Positions 55,960 through 64,000 of a DNA stretch of 64,000 nucleotides are shown piece by piece. The notes under the pieces were generated by a model. The model saw nothing but the letters and a program-made list of their open reading frames with translations. It was not told where the DNA came from and did not search any database. Position 1 is the stretch's first letter. Each line of letters opens with the position of its first letter. Origin of the DNA: Xanthostigma xanthostigma (taxonomy: Eukaryota; Arthropoda; Insecta; Raphidioptera; Raphidiidae); the NCBI GenBank assembly GCA_963575645.1, contig OY754470.1:23790501-23854500 (forward strand), in the 5' to 3' direction. The position numbers were made by a program, and so were the translations under genes.

Positions 55960-56540
55960 ATATATATATATAATTGGAACATTTATCTATCTATTTTATT
56001 AATAGCCAGCTATTTTAAAATATACATGGGCGTATATGTGTGTATGTCGAGCACTCCGGCTGCGCCGTCGTGCCCGGTGCAAAAGAACGAATGGGGAAGG
56101 AAGAAAAAAAATTTAGGGGTGGACTACCCCTAACATTTAGGGGGATGAAAAATAGATGTTGGCGAAGTGACACCTGTAGACATCTGGCGGGGATAACTAA
56201 TTAAATGACGATTGATCAGTTTTCGACCGGAGAGGAAAAATGATTAAATTACTAAAATGGCTATTAAAAAATAAGGGTTGATCGTAGAAGGGTGAAAATT
56301 GAGGATTGTATGTATTTTTGTATGTTGTATCATAAAAAAATAGAAATTAAAAATTTTGTCTAAAAAATAAAAAAATAAATTTAGGGGTGGACTACCCCTA
56401 ACATTTAGGGGGATGAAAAATAGATATTGGCCGATTCTCATAGATACCGGATAAACACAAAAAATTTCATCAAAATCGGTCAAGCCGTTTCGGAGGAGTT
56501 CGGCAACGAAAACTGTGACACGAGAATTTTATATATTAGA
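55960..56540 (+). repeat. RTE-like/SINE repeat B, continuation and second copy
   Basis: After the AT array the segment repeats the 48938-49120 sequence: AACGAATGGGGAAGGAAG and TAGGGGTGGACTACCCCTAA (twice, at about 56113 and 56381). It ends GTTTCGGAGGAGTTCGGCAA ... GAATTTTATATATTAG. One block next to the LTR is almost identical to the block upstream. Confidence 0.7.
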
Positions 56541-56544
56541 TAAA

Positions 56545-56730
56545 TCCGCCATCTATGTTTGGATAACAGTTTTTAATCAATACAACACAAGAAATAGTGA
56601 CAATTTGACCAGCATCAGACCTAATTTAACGTTATATCAGAAATGTCTTTTATACTGCAGCACTAAAATATACAATCTTCTACCTGAAGAAATAAAAAAT
56701 ATTAATAATTGTCAACAGTTTACGAAATGA
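56545..56730 (+). pseudogene. Non-LTR retrotransposon RT C-terminus (3' part of split copy)
   Basis: SAIYVWITVFNQYNTRNSDN, then RPNLTLYQKCLLY and KIYNLLPEEIKN are the terminal blocks (YNTRN..L / Y-s-G-K-lyN-LP-eik) of Jockey/CR1-type RTs. They follow directly on LTVPS of 48640-48897 in family order, which supports one original copy split by 7.6 kb of later insertions. Stops appear after FTK. Confidence 0.8.
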
Positions 56731-57700
56731 CTTCTTAGCTGCTAAATGTTTTTTCAATATACATATAAATGAATTTCTCAACATGTAACTTTTTCTGTGT
56801 AATTGACTTCTTTACAATTTCTTGACGGTCGGAACACCCCGGCGAACTGCCTTGGACATCCCCTATCTCCCCCTTCAGGGCAGTCTGCCAGATAATTACG
56901 ACTAGCCAGTGGCGTAATAAAAGGGTGACAGAACGGGCAAAAACTTCACGGGCCTCTGTCCTGAGGGAGCCTCCGGCCCGAGTGGCCGTTAGGACAGGAG
57001 GAACCTAACATTTATTACAAAATTTAGCAAAAATATTAATTTTGCATTTAATCAATTTAAATTAGGTATTAACTCAAGAACATACACGAATTATACACAT
57101 ATCTACTTTACTTCCTGATTTATAAAGATGAAACTAAAACGTGAAGCTTTTTTTATATTAAGGGAGGGCCCCATCCAATAAATTTTTCACTGGGACTAGC
57201 CCGTATTAATTCGGATAAAATGAAAAAAACATTTTAGAAAGCTTTGATAACTTGTAAAAGTCAATTTTGTCAATCAAATGACTATTTAATGAGAAAAGTC
57301 GCATCGTTTTATTACCCCGAATGAAAAACGGGATTACATATAGGTATATATTGATTTTTATCGTGGGGTAACAATAGAGGCAGCGCAAACCATACTTGAC
57401 AGGACGGCGAGTTTCTGCATTCCGTCATTCACAGCCGAAAAGCTCATGAATTTTGAACAGTGTGGTGACCTGTGATTCCCCGTCCTGCACCTATCGATCT
57501 CCCTTTACGTCACATTCATTTTAGAAAAGAGATCTGTGAAATAAGAGGAGAAAAAAATGATATTTCGTTTCAGGTTCTTTAAATTAAAAAGTTGACGGGA
57601 TATTTTTATTGACCTCCCTCTCGTTAAATATAGATTTGGTGAGATTTTGGCGGACCCCTCCATTTTAATCTTACGTAAATGGACGTATCATTATATTATC
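56731..57700. other. No gene recognised
   Basis: A GC-richer patch at 56830-57000 includes AGCCAGTGGCGTAATAA, a transposon-end-like phrase without a partner. Otherwise featureless. Confidence 0.4.
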
Positions 57701-57889
57701 TTTATAATAATAATAATAATTTTTATTCCTTTTTTTGACCTTTTACAGGTATAAAGTCGTCATTTACATTAATACAGTTACACATTTAAAATTGCCATTA
57801 AAAAACATAATAAGGTTTGAAAATATTGTTTGACCTTTACACAATTAAATGGTCACTATTTGTGATATTACACATTAAAATATTATAAA

Positions 57890-58408
57890 ATAAAAAAACT
57901 CGGGTCGCAGTGCGAAACCCTGCCGACAATATAGTGTATTTGCTTTTATAAGCAGTGTGGCTCTATTGTATGAACTTAACTTTGTTTTTGGACAAAATAA
58001 AAAAAATTACCCCTTAATACACCCCTTAAAACACCATTTTTATACTTAATTTCAATACTATATACCAATTTAACATCTGTACCAAATTATATCCACCCTT
58101 CAGTATGTAAATCCATATCAATAAACTTGCGTTTTCATAAAATTTGTAAGTCCGGTTCTGTCGGGCCGATTTTATTAAAATTTTAGCAGCACATTTCAAT
58201 AATTACTAAAGGGTTAAATTTCAAATTTGAAACGATTCTGAGATTTTTTTCGGTATTTTTGGGCCCAAAAACATTTTTCAACCCCTAAATACCCCCCTTA
58301 AAATGGCCCGATCGGGCCCATTTTAAATAGGCTTCTTGCGATGATGGATTCCAACATGTGGACCAAATTTCATTTAAATCGATTAAGTCTGTCGAGAGTT
58401 ATCGTGGT

Positions 58409-58456
<48 letters not shown>
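57890..58456 (+). repeat. RTE-like repeat with (AT)n tail
   Basis: Starts near CTCGGGTCGCAGTGCG and ends ATCGATTAAGTCTGTCGAG ... CACACATATAT with an (AT)n array at 58413-58456. The long AT-rich body has ACCCCTTAAAAC-type repeats. No coding sequence. Confidence 0.5.
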
Positions 58457-58458
<2 letters not shown>

Positions 58459-58659
58459 CCGACGCCAATAGTGTAAGTGCCTTATGGCAAATACACTAAT
58501 AAGTATTATTAGATTAATTTGATAGTGAGCAATATGCCGAGATATAAAAATCTAGTGTCACAATGTTCGTCCGCGCTAATCTCCGAAACCACTATGCCGA
58601 TTTTAATGAAATTTTGTAAATGTGGCTTGCTTGGTTCAATTTACGCTATAGGATAGTTT

Positions 58660-58929
58660 TTGATGAAAATAAGAAAAAATCCGTTCCAAAATATTAAAAT
58701 TCATTTATTTATAGTATATTTGAGCGCTTTCGGATTTATTAATTCATCTTTAGAATTAGTTTTTTGATAAAAATCACTTAAATTATCACAATAAACTAAA
58801 ACTAAAATTATCACATTAAAGAGAAACCATAAATTAAGAGATAATTTTATAAAACTCTTGCTTGCATCAATTTAAACGGAAATACATTATATAACTTTTC
58901 AAACACGCCATATGACGTAATTTAAAAGT
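58660..58929 (-). mobile_element. Ribozyme-like Penelope-type insertion, family P7
   Basis: 270 bp flanked by exact 11-bp direct repeats TAGGATAGTTT (58649-58659, 58930-58940). On the minus strand a hammerhead-like core is present with TATAAATAAATG-type sequence downstream as in other Penelope-like ends. No inverted arm was recognised. No ORF. Confidence 0.6.
58724..58753 (-). ncRNA. Degenerate hammerhead-like core (P7)
   Basis: CTAAAGA (one change from CUGANGA), stem GAATT/AATCC-like, GAAAG. The following AGCGCU is self-complementary, a 6-base version of the minimal stem III seen in the other families, then C as a possible cleavage base. Confidence 0.4.
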
Positions 58930-59238
58930 TAGGATAGTTTATATTAAATATTTTATACAAAATTACGGTGTTTTCTCAAAAACAAAAATGTTTTAGTAAC
59001 ATGTAGCGACATCTCATAGAATTTACTCAAAGCTATTAGTTCAAAAACAAACTAAAAAAAACTGTTTCATCAGTATCAAGTATAGCGACATCTGATAGGA
59101 TTCGCTCAAAACTATTAGTTCAGAAGCAAATCTGATAGAAGTTGCTCAAAGCTAGTAGTTCAAACGCCGGGCCGCAAATGAAATACATTTTCCAGAATTA
59201 TATCTATAGCACCTGGGTGAGACCGGGACGGACCGCTA

Positions 59239-59599
59239 ATATTTTATCTATAAATCTGTTCTGCTAACGTAAAATTCAAAGTAGTTTACAACAGGTAGGG
59301 GCTAGAAAAAAACTGTATCTATTTTTTTTTAACAAATTGACTTAAATTGAGCTTTCACAATATCATTAATTACTTGAAGTCTGAGTTCAGTTTTGTGAAA
59401 TGTATAGAAACACTTTCGTGATATCATGCCGCAAGGCCAACTGGCAAAGCCAACTGGAAATAAAAAACGTACATATCTGCATTAGCATTCAATTGCACAA
59501 CGTAAACCAAGGAGGATTTACTAATTAGAAGCGAAGTCTCCATTTTTTGTTCTGATCGGCTTTCTTTGAAATAGACCGACATCCGAGCGATTCTGGTTG
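59239..59599. other. No gene recognised
   Basis: AT-rich DNA with no supported feature. Confidence 0.4.
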
Positions 59600-59603
59600 G
59601 CAT

Positions 59604-60587
59604 TATAGCACGGCAGTGGAAGGATTTCTGGTAACGTAGGTCCATTCCCACCTGTGAATAAATAAAAGAAAAAAGACGGACAGATTTCTCAAAACGGTGG
59701 ATTGTTTGGGCTATACCGGTGTTATTTTGGGCCCATAGTGATCAGAGAGGGTACAGCTCCACTTCTTCTACTGTTCTGAGAAACTTGTGCAGAAATGTAA
59801 CAAAGAAAAGAATATGCAGTGGGTCGATAACAATTATATTTCATAATCACTTCAAAAAACGTGTCGGTGACAAGGTACAAAGAAATCTGATTTACAAGTA
59901 CATTCTTAATATTAACAATATCATTTGATCATGATTGACAATTAGAAACTGGGGGTAGAACCCTGACGAGGTGATCACTTAATTATCTAGGGAAGTACAT
60001 TTAATAAGGTTGCTTAAATTAAAAAAAAAATAATAAAACGTGAAAGAGGAAAAGAAAACTAGGCGTGAGCGTCATACCTTTTTCTGAAGAGTACTTACTT
60101 ACACTTGAACAATACTTATTCTAGGAATACTTTACATAATTCGTGAGTGACTACGGGTATTTAGGCGCTTCATGGTAGTACCATGAAGTCTAAATTCGGT
60201 TTGGAGAAGAAGCTTGAAGATGATTCTGTGGTTTATTCCATGAGCGTCCTTCTCATGCGACCACACCGAATCGCGGAAAACAACTTAATGTTTGTTATTT
60301 TTCCGTAACTAATCAATATTGATTTTAATTATTTCACACCTAACAACTATTGTTTGTCACTTTTTCACTTTTTGAAAATCACAGATACCGCGTATTTAGA
60401 GTCAGACGACTGGATCACACGATAGACACACTTATGTTTATAAATCCAAGCCACGCGATCCAAATCGTACCGCGCATGCAAATATCCGCGAATTTAGTGA
60501 TTTGATTTCCTTATTTATTTATTTTATTATAATAATTTTTATGCTAATATTAAAAAAATTGTCGCGGTGCTATGGCACCACGTGACA
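59604..60587 (-). repeat. Solo LTR of the same Gypsy family
   Basis: 984 bp, reverse orientation, with an exact 4-bp duplication GCAT (59600-59603, 60588-60591). It differs from the 49243 LTR by scattered substitutions (for example near 59869 and 60250), so it is older. Solo LTRs arise by recombination between the two LTRs of a full element. Confidence 0.93.
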
Positions 60588-60814
60588 GCATATTGCATGG
60601 CACGAATTTACTACGTGAACCAGCAGTACTCTAAACTATCCGTAATTTAAGTGACAGCAAAGGTATCTCTAATCCATTATTCATGCCGTTTAACTGATCT
60701 ACTGTAATTTTTAATTCGAGTGGAATTCAAGAGACCATCATGTTTTATTTATAGCTACAAAACTATTTTATTCAATTTATAAAAACGTCTTTCATTCTAT
60801 AAAAATATTTATCA

Positions 60815-61385
60815 CTAATGGCCATAATCATCGAACACTACTAAAGATAGAAATTACTAATCTTGTAACAAATTTATTCGTTACAATGAAATTTACTTTT
60901 AATTCACCAACCAAATTATCAGGTAAAATAGATAGTTGAAGAATAAATACACACTACTCTATACTCCTTGGTATTATTGTTGAATATTGTGACGTTCACC
61001 CAAAAATCAGACCGATGGCGTTAGTGTAAACGTCAAAAAAAGTTCCGTTTAAATACTAATGTTTTATCATAACCCAACTGCACACAAAACTTCTACTAAC
61101 TGTAATGTTTTACAACTATATACACTTCACAAAAGGTTAATAAACAACACATAAATAAATTCACAAGAGTAAACTGTAGATATAATACACCACGTTTATA
61201 GGTTATGTAGGTATTATGATCTGTATGGCGGCCATTATTATTTTATCAAGTGAGTAAACATTAATTATACTGACTCTCGAAGTAAAACAGAATATATTTA
61301 TATCTGCTGTAGACATAATTATGGTTGGTGAATTGAATGATCGCTATTTATTCGGAGGAATGAACAAATGAGCCGAACTGAGTTT
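60815..61385 (-). mobile_element. TIR element family G, copy 3
   Basis: Same orientation as copy 2; shares TAACAAATTTATTCGTTA, CGATGGCGTTAGTGTAAACG and CCACGTTTATAGGTTATG. The left end ATGGCCATAATCATCGAAC is clear and the right end is poorly conserved. Confidence 0.65.
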
Positions 61386-64000
61386 TTGGTGTCATTAAAC
61401 ACATAGATGGTGATGCAATTTTCTATAAAATGTTAAATTTTATAAATTTTACAATACCTACCAAAGCTGAACTTACCCAATTTTTTATTGTTTTTTCCCC
61501 TATAAAATGAAAATTATTTTAACGTAAAATCTGAAATGCTGAAGGAAGCAAGTATTTATAAAAAAACAAAACGCATATCTAAATGTTATTTTTCTTTGTT
61601 GCAAAATAAGATGAACAACAATTAATTATAGGTAAGAAATTGAATACTGCAATTTATAGCGTGATATTTAACATTAGTTTGTTGTTTAATGCCTATAGAT
61701 TTATAAGTAGTACCACTTAAGTGCAAGTTGATGGCACTTAATTTACTAATTAATGTTATTAATTACTATGAAACTTTCATTAAATGTTCTTGAAACTTGA
61801 GAGTAATAAAATCACTGCGATAGAATAATTATACAGGTAAATCAGCAGCTGCAAAACGTGTCACTTTTAGTTAAATACCGCTGGGGCAGTCAATTCGTCA
61901 TTCAACCGTGCATTTTGGGTCGGCAGTGATTTTTTTTAAGTATTCGTAGTGAGGTCGGTGGCGATTTTCTAAGACGGGGAATATCCCCCTTCGACCGCTA
62001 TCTTAAAAAGAAGTCTATAATAGTTTTCAACTGTATCTCCGTAATCATGGATCTCCACAAAATTTGTAGACAGCTATTTTGGACGCAATTAATTTTTTTG
62101 CAATTTTTGTAAATAACTTTTTGACGTATCGTTTATAATAAAAATATTAATTTATCACTATTTTAATAAAAATGTTTTAATACCTACTAAAAATATCAAC
62201 TACAGTTATTTATAAGTGACAGCAATATTTTATCATTTCATATTGAATTTGTTATTCGTTTTTTAATAGCTTTTTTATTTTATCCGCTTATTTTCTGTCC
62301 TAACATGTTTTGTCGTACGTAGAAAATCGCATTAAAATCAATTCGTCTACTGAAGGTCTATAAATATACAAAACATACTAATTTCGATAAACTTTTATAT
62401 AAAATAGTCCAGCTGAATTAATTTGAAAATTTTGTTTCATCAAAATAACAAAACAATTGCAGCAAAGTGTTACATGCAGTATCTCAACACAATTTCTGTA
62501 AGTAGAAATATTAAAATACTTAAAAAATTTGACATTTGCGTTATTATTATTTTTATTTACGATTATAAATTTTTACTTAACAATGAAATGTCGTAAAGTG
62601 ATTATAAATACTTGTACTTTCGTGTACGAAATTTAACGATCCATTTCCTTAATATATCTTTGTAATTACAAACATTTTATTAGCACATGCTGATAAAGTG
62701 ATCCTTAAAAATATGCCCAAACGTACCTAAGAAGGGTTACCTTTCTTACAATCATTGATGTTCATACTTGCACACTGTAAGCAAAACTTACGGTTTTTAA
62801 TTGAAAATTTCATTTCAGCTTTTTGGTCATCAAAGATCAGGTTTATCTACGCTAAGTACCAATCTGTATTTTCAATTTATTATTATTTTTAATAAAAATT
62901 TGAAATTAACTGATTGGAGCCTCAGAATCGCAGGTTTTAAACAGACGAGCTACGAAAAATTTCAAAATAAGTAACAAAAACTTTTGTTTAAAAGATTTGC
63001 CAATTTTGCGATACCAAACGGTGCTGCTTTTAAGAATCTGAAAAAAACACGATAACCAACTACTATATTTATTGGGGCCTAAATCATATTTTCAAAAACT
63101 AATATAATATTTTGTCAACAACAACTTAAAATATAAAAGTCTAGAATTTGTACTAAACAAACAGTGTTTTTAAATGCGTTGAGGTTATGTAGCGCAGTTT
63201 GGCTTTAAAGTCGTCTGGTTGCATATAACATAGCTTGAATTAGTCAGTGAGTTAATGAAACAAAACTTTCAACTTTATCTATTATACACCAATAAAATGT
63301 TAGTGATTAAAAATATATGCTAAGGAAATGGATCTTTAACTTCCAGAAGCCCCATTAAATTCTTAACGTACTAAAACAAAGCTCTCCTTACACGTACCAA
63401 GAAATTATGTGTATTGGTAAGAGGAAGCGAGACGGCGTATAGGTCGTAGGTCGTGCCGAAGCGAAGAAGTGAGAAGAACAGCAACACAACTAGACCTAAG
63501 CACCCTTAGCGTACCCCTAAACTGTAAAGTAAACATTTAAAATAAACGCACAATTTCCTAAAGTGATAATTCGCCCGCGTTGCTCCAATTCTACTGTCTA
63601 CACTTCTACAGACTCTAGCAGAGTCGTTAGTCTACTTACACTGTCTATATCTTTGCTTATAGAAACTTTATAGTTTGGCAACGGTGGGTGCAGAATAATT
63701 GTTTTAAAAGAACACAAAATTCAACTGCCTCTAACACAAAAGTTCCGAAAAAGCTTCGAATATAAAAGGATGTTGGTGGCACATTAAAATGTTTGAAATT
63801 TTTCAATTTAAACTTCCTTCCTTAGTTTAAATTATCTTACCCTCATCTTTCCATTGAGATAACGGTATTCCGAATCAAATTACATACGACGTCGTTGATT
63901 GGATTCATTGTTGATATTTCATAGGTATAAGCGAGTAGCTATCAATAATTATTGAGCACTGCATAGGAGAATGTGTTTCACATGGGATCGTATAGCTATT
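61386..64000. other. No gene recognised
   Basis: AT-rich DNA. No open frame of note, RNA gene or repeat structure was recognised. Confidence 0.45.

Larger units (their letters stand above)
58555..59238 (-). repeat. RTE-like/SINE repeat C, reverse copy
   Basis: Reverse of the unit at 28876-29285: GCTAATCTCCGAAACCACT at the left, AACTATTAGTTCAGAAGC repeats, CGGGACGGACCGCTAAT head at the right. A Penelope-like insertion at 58660-58929 splits it. Confidence 0.7.

Noticed and set aside
57399..57486. Possible small nuclear RNA: segment bounded by CAGGACGG / CCGTCCTG with AATTTTG
   Set aside because: No convincing Sm-site context, stem-loops or promoter; only an 8-bp inverted pair.

Overview
The window is AT-rich, intergenic-type animal DNA. 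The mixture of Penelope-like, Ty3/Gypsy, hAT, Harbinger, pogo-like and tRNA-SINE elements, together with RTE-like tails starting ACTAGCGG..CCCGG, suggests an insect or other arthropod. I cannot name the species from sequence alone. I found no convincing host gene, tRNA, rRNA or CRISPR array. The only long open frames belong to retroelements. Almost everything recognisable is a transposable element, and many are inserted into each other.

Layout. 1-9 kb: a Harbinger-like MITE with TAA duplications, two palindromic MITEs, two Penelope-like palindromes and a 1.6-kb non-autonomous hAT element with an exact 8-bp duplication. 10.8-15.3 kb: a nearly complete Penelope-like element (reverse transcriptase plus GIY-YIG endonuclease) with 1152-bp inverted arms and a 14-bp target duplication, followed by three short relatives. 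15.3-30.5 kb: a long inverted repeat, a second Harbinger-like element with a broken transposase start, two oppositely oriented tRNA-derived SINEs, pogo-like elements, large foldback elements and another hAT. 32.6-48 kb: three copies of an undescribed TIR family (F and G are local labels for repeats), a SPIN-type hAT, RTE-like/SINE repeats and more Penelope-like palindromes. 48.6-56.8 kb: a non-LTR (Jockey/CR1-type) pseudogene split by an RTE-like/SINE repeat, which is itself split by an apparently intact Ty3/Gypsy retrotransposon with 984-bp LTRs. 57-61.4 kb: RTE-like repeats, a Penelope-like insertion, a 984-bp solo LTR in reverse orientation and a third family-G copy. 61.4-64 kb: nothing recognised.

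The most interesting signal is recurrent. At least ten insertions, falling into five or more sequence families, share a plan: inverted ends, 9-16-bp direct target duplications and, in most, a hammerhead-ribozyme-like core (CUGANGA - short stem - GAAAC GU[H]). One of them carries the Penelope-type RT-endonuclease, so the short ones look like non-autonomous, ribozyme-bearing partners (retrozyme-like elements). The second notable point is that gag and pol of the Gypsy element lie in the same frame, separated by a single UGA, which suggests stop-codon readthrough.
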